Assembly: GCA_946478845.1 (NCBI GenBank)
Contig: CAMLDI010000052.1
Span: 1 to 16,080 of the forward strand
Length of the DNA: 16,080 nucleotides
Source of the DNA: an uncultured Paenibacillaceae bacterium
GTDB lineage: Bacteria; Bacillota; Bacilli; Aneurinibacillales; Aneurinibacillaceae
Reading direction: 5' to 3'
Shown: positions 1 through 6,716 of the stretch, in pieces
Layout: the number at the start of each line of letters is the position of its first letter
Numbering within the stretch: position 1 is the stretch's first letter
Made by a program: the position numbers and the translations under genes
The notes under the pieces: generated by a model
The model's database searches: none
What the model saw: the letters and a program-made list of their open reading frames with translations, nothing else
What the model was told of the DNA's origin: nothing

Positions 1-148
1 TAAAATGCCTGCCTGTTTCCCAGGCATAAGGGGCATATAACCCAGCTTCCAATACTGCCTGCAACTCGTCCTCTTTGATTTGTTCAGGTTTATAACTTCT
101 AATACTTCTCCGTTGTTTGATAATGTTTAATGTCTCGTTGTTGCTCAT
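1..148 (-). CDS. Nitroreductase family protein, N-terminal part (gene runs off the window)
   Basis: The first 49 codons of a minus-strand gene are present and the rest lies outside the window. The start ATG at 148 follows an AGGAGG ribosome binding site (158-163) with nine bases between them, so the start is well supported. Residues 11-19 read KQRRSIRSY, the classic opening of the nitroreductase/FMN oxidoreductase fold, where the R-R-S-x-R stretch contacts the FMN phosphate. An amphipathic helix (DELQAVLEAGLYAP) then matches the usual 'LEAARWAPS' helix. In this family the enzymes are cytoplasmic, FMN-dependent and reduce nitro compounds, quinones or similar acceptors with NAD(P)H. The substrate cannot be read from this fragment. 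The segment after the helix (YAWETGRHF) departs from the usual A-P-S-A-x-N-x-Q-P-W. The gene follows the terminator of the upstream gene and is probably transcribed on its own. Confidence 0.85.
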   Translation of the reverse strand, partial: MSNNETLNIIKQRRSIRSYKPEQIKEDELQAVLEAGLYAPYAWETGRHF

Positions 149-210
149 AAAATTGAACCTCCTAAGTAGAAACAGAGTAAAACATAATTTGCCTCCATGT
201 TCTTATAGTA

Positions 211-246
211 TAAAAAACCTCTGCAAAAATTAATTAATTGCAGAGG
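211..246 (-). terminator. Intrinsic terminator of the YdjM/YfhP-like gene
   Basis: An 8-bp perfect stem, CCTCTGCA (218-225) with TGCAGAGG (239-246), encloses a 13-base AT loop. On the minus strand it is followed directly by six U residues (212-217). The stem overlaps the last codons and stop of the upstream gene, so transcription of that gene should end here, before the nitroreductase gene. Confidence 0.85.
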
Positions 247-1123
247 AGCTTTTAAGTTGAACCTTCTCTATTTTTTCAAATAAAAAGGACTGGCCATCTC
301 GATAAAATCTTGGATCATACAAGCCTAAATATTTTTCATCATCCACAATGACCACAAAGGGAGCCCACTGATATAAAGTTTTTGCTTCTGGGCGTTTTTT
401 AAACAACAAATCCAAATCTGCTTTTTCATTGGATCGTAATGTTGTACGAATTTGATCCTCTTTATAAAAAGAGGTATCTATAATATCCACCTTCCCTTCT
501 TTTTTTCCAAAGACGGAAAAATTAAAGGGAATAAAGTCAGCTGAAAGAGCGATTTGATCATATTTATCCTCATATTCCTGGTAAATAAAGTAACCGTATA
601 AGGACTGAGTAAGTACATGAATAAACATGACTAGCCAGGCTATTCGATAAACTTTTTGCGATGAAACCGACTTTCGTTTTGAAATGAGAAAGGCAGCAAG
701 AATAATCACCCAAAAAACAAGGTCCACAATGGGAATTGTGCCAAAGGTAATCCTTATATTTGAAAACGGTTCTAAATATCCCGTTCCCCAGGCATTAAAT
801 AAATCACTGGTAATATGGATAAATACTGCCAACCAGGAAATAAAGAACAACCGTTTATCCTTTATGCGAAAAAGGGCCAAGGCTAGCAGAAAAAAAAGCA
901 GCGCCCAAAAAGGAGTTAGAAAAACAGAATGGGTAATTCCCCGATGCCACATCTGATATAACCCCTGTGTATCCCATAATTGAGACACCACATCAATATC
1001 CGGAATTTGGCTGGCACCAATGGCGGTCACCAACAACGCCCGATTATATCGTTTTGATTCCTTTTCTTTTCTAAACGCGCCATAGATTGCAAAACCAAAT
1101 AAGGTATGGGTAATTGTATCCAT
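230..1123 (-). CDS. YdjM/YfhP-type (DUF457) membrane-bound putative metal-dependent hydrolase
   Basis: This 297-residue integral membrane protein begins MDTITHTLFGFAIYG. The family hallmarks are present: His6 in the opening D-T-x-T-H motif, the P-D-I-D motif with Asp42 and Asp44, and W-H-R-G-x-T-H with His60 and His65. These His/Asp residues are the presumed metal ligands. About five hydrophobic segments follow in the first 190 residues, then a more polar C-terminal domain of roughly 110 residues. YdjM of E. coli (LexA-regulated) and YfhP of Bacillus belong to this family; the chemical reaction is not established. The start is supported by a GAGGGGG ribosome binding site a few bases upstream. 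A tiny open frame (1135-1194) ends just before that site, and the gene ends in an intrinsic terminator. It appears intact. Confidence 0.88.
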   Translation of the reverse strand: MDTITHTLFGFAIYGAFRKEKESKRYNRALLVTAIGASQIPDIDVVSQLWDTQGLYQMWHRGITHSVFLTPFWALLFFLLALALFRIKDKRLFFISWLAVFIHITSDLFNAWGTGYLEPFSNIRITFGTIPIVDLVFWVIILAAFLISKRKSVSSQKVYRIAWLVMFIHVLTQSLYGYFIYQEYEDKYDQIALSADFIPFNFSVFGKKEGKVDIIDTSFYKEDQIRTTLRSNEKADLDLLFKKRPEAKTLYQWAPFVVIVDDEKYLGLYDPRFYRDGQSFLFEKIEKVQLKSSSAIN

Positions 1124-1134
1124 TGTTTACCCCC

Positions 1135-1194
1135 TCAAAAAAAATGTTCAATATCTACTTCTTTTCCATCTTTCGGTACTACCATAATCCTCAT
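1135..1194 (-). other. Possible 19-codon open frame just upstream of the YdjM/YfhP-like gene
   Basis: An ATG at 1194, preceded by AAGGA, opens a 19-codon frame beginning MRIMVVPKDGKEVDI. It stops at a TGA inside a run of eight T's just before the ribosome binding site of the next gene. The peptide has a protein-like composition and could be a leader peptide or another gene remnant; I do not recognise it. The stop next to an A/T homopolymer means a one-base length change would alter where the frame ends. This could also be chance. Confidence 0.25.
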
Positions 1195-1204
1195 TTTTCC
1201 TTAT

Positions 1205-1878
1205 TTATACAACATTTTTTATACGGTTTTTAAATACATCCATAGGTCTATGGCCTTTCAACACCCATTGTCTGGTGCCGTTATGGTATTGGGTAAACAA
1301 TTCAATGAACCTTCTAATATCCTTTTCACTGGGAATTTCAATGACCTCTTGCAGCACTTCAAGTGTACTTTGCAAAGGTTCATTGTTACTTGCTCATAGG
1401 TAAAGGGAAAATAATCGAGATCCTCCCGCATGTTATGTTCCCGTTTTACCTCTTCCGGTTCCCACACCCATTCACAAGCATAACCTGAGGAAAAAACGTC
1501 TATACCACCATAAAATTCAGCCCCTTGTTCAAGAGCTCGAAAGAAATATGGGAGATCCGAATCTTCAATTTTTCGATAGCGGCTAACCAAATCATAAAGA
1601 TTATAATAATTGATAATCCTGTAATAATAGAGGAGTCCCCGAACCAATTGGAAATATTCAGAGTTCTGCTGCACCCTTTTCTTCAGTTCTTTCCCATCTG
1701 CTTCCCGAAAAACATAGACTAGCTCCTGGGGAACCTGAAGGACCCTTTTTCCATCTACCATTCCTGGGAAAACTAGCCCTCGATTTCGTAAAACTTCAAT
1801 TTGAAACTCATCCCAATTAAAAGTATCTATACTCCCGCCATTTTCTACTATTTTACGAATCCCTTCATACTGGTTTTC
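1205..1878 (-). pseudogene. Decayed gene of unknown family: 5'-truncated and frameshifted
   Basis: A protein-like frame is open from 1878 (just after an in-frame TGA) to about 1390. It then continues convincingly in another frame to a TAA at 1205. The first frame has no good start before Met at 1761, yet codons upstream of that Met clearly continue the protein (E-V-L-R-N-R-G-L-V-F-P-G). A winged-helix-like segment is followed by VPQELVYVF and a Tyr-rich helical region. Near 1385-1390 the frame must shift by one base to keep the homologous-looking tail, which includes EVLQEVIEIPSEKD and RQWVLKGHRP. Without the shift the C-terminus turns into Cys/Lys-rich nonsense. The W-x-x-K-G-H-x-P stretch recalls large hypothetical Firmicutes proteins of unknown function; this link is from memory and weak. 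A second fragment of the same family lies at 3908-4030. Confidence 0.7.
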
Positions 1879-1928
1879 TCAACATTAGTAAAAATATACC
1901 AGGAAGTGAAAACAGAAACTACATACGC

Positions 1929-2630
1929 TTAATCTATTTGTTGATATCTTGTTTTAAAAGACCCTGAATCGGTTACAGATGAATCGAATCCTTTAACGAT
2001 CAGCCATATCGGGAAAATTATTTCAAACAAGGCTCCTGGAATCAATAAAAACATCCCTTCACTATAGCCAAAAATCTCTAACATGGCGCTTGTTAGCAAA
2101 GATGCGTATCCAATAAAACCTAAGACTGATATAAATCGTGGAACAAGCTTTGATTGATATAATAAATAACAAAACATCAGGCTACTAAGGCCAAGAACGA
2201 TCATTGCCATCTGAAAGGCCAAATCATTCCCTTTTATTGCTAACATGCCTATTGTTTGAAAATCGGAAGCATTTAGAGCCCCTGCTTTAATATATTCTTT
2301 GCTTAATGTTATTAATAATAATGGGCTAATTGCCCCAACAATAAGAATTACGGCCTCAATAACCCTGAACCCAACGTACCCAAGGGCTATAGTTTCATTA
2401 TGCCTTTTTAAGATTGGATAGAGCATAACTGCAATTCCGACAACTGCAGCGGAATTAATTAACTCAAGGATAACTCCTACTATCACACCGGTTTTATTAG
2501 GATAAACATTAATAAGATAATCTTGAGCATCTAAAACAGATCCAATAAGTCCACTTCCTGTCATATACGCAATCGTCGCAACTATAAATAATGCTCCCAC
2601 AATTCTTTCGGTCTTTTTATTTGAATTCAT
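1929..2630 (-). CDS. DUF4386 family multipass membrane protein
   Basis: This 233-residue protein has about six hydrophobic segments (roughly residues 10-30, 47-72, 85-106, 137-158, 165-188 and 192-214). A short charged N-terminus (MNSNKKTERIVG) precedes the first, and the C-terminus is polar. Typical DUF4386 features are the opening R-I-x-G-x-L-F, the Y-P-N-K-T-G loop, and the L-Y-P-I-L-K-R then A-L-G-Y-V-G-F-R-x-x-E segment in the middle. Family members are uncharacterised inner-membrane proteins; no enzymatic residues are obvious. A very strong AGGAGGGGG site precedes the ATG. The gene begins 30 bases after the DUF3788 stop, so the two are probably co-transcribed. The frame appears intact and of normal family length. 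Confidence 0.85.
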   Translation of the reverse strand: MNSNKKTERIVGALFIVATIAYMTGSGLIGSVLDAQDYLINVYPNKTGVIVGVILELINSAAVVGIAVMLYPILKRHNETIALGYVGFRVIEAVILIVGAISPLLLITLSKEYIKAGALNASDFQTIGMLAIKGNDLAFQMAMIVLGLSSLMFCYLLYQSKLVPRFISVLGFIGYASLLTSAMLEIFGYSEGMFLLIPGALFEIIFPIWLIVKGFDSSVTDSGSFKTRYQQID

Positions 2631-2660
2631 TTTCCCCCTCCTAATATTTGTTATATTTAA

Positions 2661-3098
2661 TTAAACCTCCTTAGATTTTGTTCTTACCCTTATTTGTATC
2701 AATTTTATTACATCGTTTAAAATATGATGATCTGTAACACTAACCATCAACCAACGGCCACCAGCGGAAAATGGGGTTTCTTGATACAGTGTTTGTATAT
2801 ATTTACTACATAAAGGCATCAGCATCTCAGCTTCCTCCATCTCCTTATTACCAATTACCACCAGTGCAATGAAATAACCCTCCATCGGATAGAGAGTACA
2901 TAAGGATTTTCCACTTTTCTGATATTTTACATTCCATCCCGATTGCATCGAGCACCGGCTATATGCTAGTTTTGGCTGAATCTGATAAGTGATTTGCAAT
3001 AATAAATTTAAGTCCTGCCACAGTTCATTGTTTATGTATTTGCTAATATTTTCTAAAGTTGGCGGAGTGTTTGGACCATAGAGATTTTTCCATTCCAT
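2661..3098 (-). CDS. DUF3788 family protein
   Basis: This small soluble protein (145 residues from the preferred start) shows the DUF3788 pattern: Trp/Leu-rich N-terminal helices, then SRCSMQSGWNVKYQKSGKSL with the conserved G-W-N-V-K-Y core, then C-T-L-Y-P-M-E-G-Y-F. Near the end come G-G-R-W-L-M-V-S-V and DVIKLIQIRVRTK. Function is unknown; family members are cytoplasmic. Two ATGs lie close together (3104 and 3098). The AGAGGTG site is only about four bases from the first but about eight from the second (MEWKNLYG), so 3098 is chosen. The last codons (AAG GAG GTT) themselves form a perfect SD sequence just before the DUF4386 gene. A near-identical copy of the last 18 codons lies at 9536-9602. 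Confidence 0.85.
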   Translation of the reverse strand: MEWKNLYGPNTPPTLENISKYINNELWQDLNLLLQITYQIQPKLAYSRCSMQSGWNVKYQKSGKSLCTLYPMEGYFIALVVIGNKEMEEAEMLMPLCSKYIQTLYQETPFSAGGRWLMVSVTDHHILNDVIKLIQIRVRTKSKEV

Positions 3099-3162
3099 AA
3101 ACATGTCACCTCTCTACTTCACGGTACCCTTAATAATATATGAAAATATTCCCTTTTATTAT

Positions 3163-3261
3163 CTATTTTCCATCTACAATAATTGCGACTCTTCCTTTAA
3201 GTGAAGCACAAATCAAATCCTCTTCTAATCTTTTTCTTATTCCACTCCACGATTGTCCCAT
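3163..3261 (-). pseudogene. Miniature remnant of a W-S-G-x-R-K-R-L-E family gene, internally deleted
   Basis: A 32-codon frame starts at ATG 3261 with MGQSWSGIRKRLEEDLIC, then A-S-L-K-G-R-V, then A-I-I-V-D-G-K and a TAG. The opening and the L-K-G-R-V motif resemble a small Firmicutes family of uncharacterised proteins of about 120-150 residues (SF0329-like). In those proteins the 'V-D-G-K' strand comes well after the L-K-G-R-V segment. Here the two are directly fused, which suggests an internal deletion, followed by a premature stop. Past the TAG the frame continues I-I-K-G-N-I-F-I-Y-Y before the next stop. No convincing ribosome binding site is seen. Family assignment is from memory. Confidence 0.55.
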
Positions 3262-3348
3262 TTTCTATTAATACACCTTACAAATTTGCAAAGGTCCTAT
3301 TTTTATGCCGTTTAGGATTAAAACTATGCCTTAATTTCAAGAAGGATG
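3262..3348. other. Remainder of the intergenic region 3099-3348
   Basis: Apart from the remnant at 3163-3261, the 250-base space between the DUF3788 gene and the small lipoprotein gene holds only AT-rich sequence. I saw no convincing terminator, promoter or RNA structure in it. Confidence 0.4.
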
Positions 3349-3828
3349 TTACTCTTTATTTTTTGTAATCTCAACATTTTGATTTAATTGAACGGAAATT
3401 TCTATTTCACCATTTGCATTTTTTCCAACAATTTTAAATCTGTACTTTCCTTTATCTAATTTGACTGTTTTTTCTCCCTGTTGATTCCCTATTATTATCG
3501 TTTCAATTGCGTTATTTGGGTAAATCAATACTCCTTTAAACTCCCCACTAGTAACCGTTGAATTATATATAAAATTAATTTCTCCATTATCTTGAGAATT
3601 TACCATCCAAATTGTATCCATTCCGTTAAATCCATTATATTTAACATTCATTTTTTCATTAGAGTCCTCTGATTCTTTTCTAATTCTATAAGAAAAACTA
3701 TCTCCTTGTTGTACGATTTTTTGATTGTCATCGTAGATATTTTGTTTCTCTACACTTACCCGGCACCCAGTAATCATAATAATTAAGATAGTCAGCATAA
3801 ATACAAAAAAATGTTTAATTAACTTCAA
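3349..3828 (-). CDS. Small secreted lipoprotein of unknown function
   Basis: This 159-residue protein has a lysine-containing N-terminus, a hydrophobic core (HFFVFMLTILIIMI) and a lipobox I-T-G-C with Cys22. It should be lipid-anchored on the outer face of the membrane by signal peptidase II. The mature part is polar and predicted beta-rich, with many Asn, Ile and Gly residues; the sequence TVKLDKGKYRFKIVGKNANG looks like an edge of a beta-sandwich. No known family is recognised. The start codon is TTG at 3828. The AGAGG ribosome binding site is about 12 bases upstream, longer than usual, so expression may be low. It lies downstream of the fragment at 3908-4030 and appears intact. Confidence 0.7.
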   Translation of the reverse strand: MKLIKHFFVFMLTILIIMITGCRVSVEKQNIYDDNQKIVQQGDSFSYRIRKESEDSNEKMNVKYNGFNGMDTIWMVNSQDNGEINFIYNSTVTSGEFKGVLIYPNNAIETIIIGNQQGEKTVKLDKGKYRFKIVGKNANGEIEISVQLNQNVEITKNKE

Positions 3829-3852
3829 CTTTGATCAATTCCTCTCAAAAAG

Positions 3853-3969
3853 TTACTTTAAACTTGATATCCAAATTAACCAAAAGATGAGCTTGTTTCT
3901 TAGGTTCTCATCCTCTTCTTCCCACTCCCGCAAAGGCAGGTTGAACCCTTTTCTGCAACTGTTTTCCAT
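3853..3969 (-). other. 38-codon open frame overlapping a gene fragment
   Basis: ATG at 3969, with CAGGAAG just upstream, opens a 38-codon frame (MENSCRKGFN, L-P-L-R-E-W-E-E-E-D-E-N-L-R-N-K-L, then a hydrophobic I-F-W-L-I-W-I). The acidic helix followed by a short hydrophobic tail looks protein-like from about 3945 downward. It overlaps the fragment at 3908-4030 in a different frame. It may be the real continuation of that fragment after a frameshift or junction, a small membrane-associated peptide, or chance. I do not recognise it. Confidence 0.25.
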
Positions 3970-4030
3970 CTACTTCCTGAAAAACATAGATCAGTTGTAC
4001 AACATAAAAAACAATTGCTGTCTTAACTAT
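3908..4030 (-). pseudogene. Fragment paralogous to the decayed gene at 1205-1878
   Basis: Positions 3941-4003 on the minus strand read V-V-Q-L-I-Y-V-F-Q-E-V-D-G-K-Q-L-Q-K-R-V-Q. This matches Q-E-L-V-Y-V-F-R-E-A-D-G-K-E-L-K-K-R-V-Q from the pseudogene at 1205-1878, about 13 identities over 20 aligned residues with mostly conservative changes. Stop codons close the frame on both sides (TAG at 4031-4033, TGA at 3908-3910), and no start or ribosome binding site is present. It is a relic of a second member of the same family, lying between the SWIM gene and the small lipoprotein. Confidence 0.65.
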
Positions 4031-4074
4031 CTAAACACTCCTCATTTTTATGATAAAATGAGCACAAAGCCGTT

Positions 4075-5199
4075 CTATATCATTTTACTCAATTCGTCTA
4101 CAAAGGCCGGTCTTTTCTTATATAAAGCCATTAACTCATTTTTCATCACATCTTGATTTTTCTTTCCGGCTATCCTTTTGTATCTCTTAAGTATTCCGCA
4201 TACACGTTGATACTCTTTTCTATTTGATGAAGAACTTGCCACTGATTTTATATATTTATTGTAAATCTCGATAACCTCATCCTTAAACTGATCCACTAAC
4301 ATCTCAGCGTATTCTTCAATGTCTCCTGGATTTCCCCTTACAAACTCCATGATCTCATCCAGGTCATTTTCTTCTACGATAAGCTTAAGATAAATATTCC
4401 TAACATGCCAACCTTTATCCCTTTTCAGTTCTTTGATTAAGCTATTATAAAATACTGTTTTATCTCCGATGAATAATTCTTTCAACTCACTGTAATACTC
4501 GAAATTCCCGTCAAAAAGAAGATCCTTAGCCAATTTTTCTTGTTCTTCTTTCATTGAAAGTTCTTTATATGCTGTATATCTTATTTTTTTCCAATTTGAT
4601 AGTAAGCCAGCATATTGTTTGTCCTGTTTTTCTCCTTCTAGTGCCAATTCTATTACTTTATGATAGTCTTTTTCTTTCATATACTTATTTATAAACAGTT
4701 CTCTAAAGGATGTATATTTAAGATTTTCTTTAATAAATTGTTCTGCTTCCTCAACTGTTCCATATTCCTCAATCAGATTTAATAATATTTTGAGCATACT
4801 TTCATTGCTGTATTTCATATACCCATCATCAGAATTTTCATTGATCAGGCACTCAATTTTCATTGTTAGTTTTTTTCTTAGAATTTCAATATCAGCAAAT
4901 TCAGTACAAAGTCTAAGGATATCAACTTTGTAATCTTCCCATCCATCAAAAACCTGGTTATCGCATTGCTCTAATAGTTTATTGAATATTTTTTCCTTTA
5001 CATTTACATCTAAATCTCTGCTATAACTTATCCGTTCTTCAATCAACCCTATTGTTTCCGATACCAATTCACCTATATCCCCACCGGAGTCATCTGCATA
5101 TTGGAAGGCTCCAATGGCTTCACTAAGCAGTAAAAATGCAATATCCAAAGCTAATAATGGAGGTTCTGTATCCCTTACTTTATCCAATAAATCTTCCAT
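4075..5199 (-). CDS. C-terminal helical-repeat half of a split SWIM zinc-finger protein
   Basis: From its first ATG this frame encodes 374 residues, almost wholly alpha-helical, with TPR/HEAT-like pairs (for example E-E-A-E-Q-F-I-K-E-N-L, D-Y-H-K-V-I-E-L-A-L-E-G-E) and an ending ALYKKRPAFVDELSKM. The ending matches the usual C-terminus of bacterial SWIM-domain proteins, where a long helical repeat follows the zinc finger. The frame is open for a further 42 codons upstream to 5325 without a start. Those codons read S-K-D-D-D-I-Q-E-L-E-K-C-K-K-F-I and then Y-K-G-R-E-G-Y-I-T-Y, which is family-like sequence. The ATG at 5199 is therefore internal, and this is probably not an independent gene. The N-terminal half is the overlapping frame at 5205-5645. 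Whether this half is translated is unknown; no strong ribosome binding site precedes the ATG. Confidence 0.75.
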   Translation of the reverse strand: MEDLLDKVRDTEPPLLALDIAFLLLSEAIGAFQYADDSGGDIGELVSETIGLIEERISYSRDLDVNVKEKIFNKLLEQCDNQVFDGWEDYKVDILRLCTEFADIEILRKKLTMKIECLINENSDDGYMKYSNESMLKILLNLIEEYGTVEEAEQFIKENLKYTSFRELFINKYMKEKDYHKVIELALEGEKQDKQYAGLLSNWKKIRYTAYKELSMKEEQEKLAKDLLFDGNFEYYSELKELFIGDKTVFYNSLIKELKRDKGWHVRNIYLKLIVEENDLDEIMEFVRGNPGDIEEYAEMLVDQFKDEVIEIYNKYIKSVASSSSNRKEYQRVCGILKRYKRIAGKKNQDVMKNELMALYKKRPAFVDELSKMI

Positions 5200-5204
5200 C
5201 TCAT

Positions 5205-5645
5205 TTACAAAACCATAAATTTCTCGGTATGTAATATAGCCTTCTCTTCCTTTGTATTTCCATACGATAGAATCGATAAACTTTTTACATTTTTCAAGTT
5301 CCTGTATATCATCATCTTTAGAATATTAGGCTGCTTTACTGCTTCTTTTTTCACACTTATGCTATGACCCTCTGTATTTAAAATCTCTTGCAGTTCAAAA
5401 AAAGCGGCCACTTCATGCTTGCAAACAGGGCCAAAATCATAAGGGCAATCACATTCAGAATACAATATTTCTCCCATGTCATCTATTTTGACTATAACCT
5501 CGTAGTCTTCGCTTCCTTGAACTTGAAAAATATATTCATTGTCTCCTTGATCATAGGTTTCAATGATATTTCCTTCAATATAGTAATCGTATCCTCTATT
5601 TAAAATTGTCTTGTTGATATAGTTCTTAAAATTATTTATATTCAT
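5205..5645 (-). CDS. SWIM zinc-finger domain protein, N-terminal half of a split gene
   Basis: The 146-residue frame contains a clear SWIM zinc finger: C65-x-C67-x7-C75-x-H77 in E-C-D-C-P-Y-D-F-G-P-V-C-K-H. It follows the usual N-terminal beta region (R-G-Y-D-Y-Y-I-E-G, then a V-x-G-S-x-x-Y-x-V strand). SWIM domains bind zinc and are thought to mediate nucleic-acid or protein contacts; bacterial members with helical repeats have no defined role. The start is good: AGAGGAG six bases before the ATG. After about residue 107 (K-E-A-V-K-Q-P-N) the translation becomes unlike the family, and the family-like sequence continues in another frame (from 5325 downward). Intact relatives usually have roughly 40-60 more residues at this junction, so I infer a deletion plus frame change. 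It lies 33 bases after the patatin-like gene and is probably in its operon. Confidence 0.8.
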   Translation of the reverse strand: MNINNFKNYINKTILNRGYDYYIEGNIIETYDQGDNEYIFQVQGSEDYEVIVKIDDMGEILYSECDCPYDFGPVCKHEVAAFFELQEILNTEGHSISVKKEAVKQPNILKMMIYRNLKNVKSLSILSYGNTKEEKAILHTEKFMVL

Positions 5646-5678
5646 CGGTGACTCCTCTTTTGCTCACACTTGTAACAA

Positions 5679-6527
5679 TTAACCCGTTATAAAATTCTTA
5701 AGATCTTTATAAGAAGCTTTTGCATTTTCATATCCCATCTCATAAAGATCCTGTAGTTTTTTTATGTTTTTTTCTGTTCGCCCTATATTGGGAGGTAATG
5801 ACGGTCGAATCACAAAAGCAATTCCCTTTTTTTCTTCCTCTTGTATGGATAATAAGGTTTCGTTGTACTTCATATGCCTGGTTTCCATGCTTTTGACCAG
5901 TTGTGGATACTTTCTGTATCTCAACTTTAATAGTGGCATCGTAGAATCTGCCTTCTTTGTGTACCCTTCGCTTTGGGTTAAAATCACAACATTCTTCCTG
6001 TTGCCATCTTGAAGGGATTTCGCAAGGGGAATAGGGTCGGAAATTCCACCGTCTAAATATTCTTGGTCGCCTATGGCCACGTTTCTGGACACTAAGGGTA
6101 GTGAGCTAGAAGCTCTGATGGCGATAATATCCCTGTGCATATCATTAATTTTAATGTATTCAGACTTTCCTGTGCGGCAATTGGTAACTACCGCATAAAA
6201 ATTGCCTTCATATTGATCAAAAACTTCATAGTCATATAAATTCAATTGATTTGGAATCAGGTCATAACACATTTCCACACCGAACAGATCACCGGTTTTT
6301 ATCAAACTATAAAAACTGCAATATCTCTTGTCATCTAAATAATCCACAATGGTACGATAACCTCTGCCTTGCTGTTTTGATAAATAACTGCAGGCCTGGC
6401 ATGAACCCGCAGATACAGCGTAAATGTGATTAAAATACAACTCCCGTTCTATAAAAAAATCCAGCACACCCGCTGTATAAACAGCCCTCATACCGCCGCC
6501 TTCTAAAATAAGACCTATATTTAACAT
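5679..6527 (-). CDS. Patatin-like phospholipase / acyl hydrolase (YjjU type)
   Basis: This protein of about 282 residues has the patatin fold markers (numbered from the upstream ATG at 6536): the oxyanion-hole glycine loop L-E-G-G-G-M-R (11-17), the nucleophile elbow A-V-S-A-G-S with Ser42, and the catalytic Asp162 in Y-L-D-G-G-I-S-D-P-I-P. Ser and Asp form the dyad that hydrolyses acyl esters of phospholipids or similar lipids. The first position of the G-x-S-x-G motif is Ala rather than Gly. No signal peptide is seen, so it acts in the cytoplasm or at the inner membrane face. Two ATGs compete (6536 and 6527). The A-G-G-G site touches the first but is nine bases from the second (MLNIGLILEGGG), so 6527 is preferred. 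A short 3' copy of a second such gene lies at 11374-11460. Confidence 0.88.
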   Translation of the reverse strand: MLNIGLILEGGGMRAVYTAGVLDFFIERELYFNHIYAVSAGSCQACSYLSKQQGRGYRTIVDYLDDKRYCSFYSLIKTGDLFGVEMCYDLIPNQLNLYDYEVFDQYEGNFYAVVTNCRTGKSEYIKINDMHRDIIAIRASSSLPLVSRNVAIGDQEYLDGGISDPIPLAKSLQDGNRKNVVILTQSEGYTKKADSTMPLLKLRYRKYPQLVKSMETRHMKYNETLLSIQEEEKKGIAFVIRPSLPPNIGRTEKNIKKLQDLYEMGYENAKASYKDLKNFITG

Positions 6528-6576
6528 GGTACTCATCCCTAAAAATAGTTTTTCTTTCCTACTTTATTATACCTTT

Positions 6577-6604
6577 ATTATACATTACCGTTTTTGTAAT
6601 CTAA
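6577..6604 (-). promoter_or_regulatory. Possible sigma-A promoter of the patatin-like gene
   Basis: On the minus strand TTAGAT (599-604 of the 6 kb block, i.e. 6599-6604) and a perfect TATAAT (6577-6582) are separated by 16 bases, about 50 bases before the start. The -35 box is a weak match, so the call rests on the -10 box and position. A second TATAAT at 6566-6571 lacks a partner. Confidence 0.4.
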
Positions 6605-6632
6605 TATCCTACCTAGGAGAAAAAAATAAATA

Positions 6633-6667
6633 AAAACTACCTATATGAATCTCATATAGGTAGTTTT
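6633..6667. terminator. Strong bidirectional hairpin between the peptidase-like gene and the patatin-like gene
   Basis: A perfect 16-bp inverted repeat (6633-6648 with 6652-6667, core CTACCTATATGA) has a three-base loop. It is flanked by A-rich sequence on the left and ends in TTTT on the right. On the minus strand the stem is followed by U-rich sequence, so it should end the transcript of the 880-residue protein gene whose stop is at 6717. Confidence 0.85.
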
Positions 6668-6716
6668 AGAAAGCATCCTACAGGCTTGTTTAGCCAGGTG
6701 GTCCGCAACTTCATAA

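Noticed and set aside
3887..4156. Plus-strand 89-codon frame
   Set aside because: Its translation is Ser/Phe-rich shadow sequence; the minus strand shows clear paralogy to another gene fragment at the same place.
6633..6667. Long inverted repeat as a possible insertion-sequence end or MITE
   Set aside because: The arms are adjacent with a three-base loop, no transposase or target duplication is present, and the position after a gene with AT-rich flanks fits a terminator.
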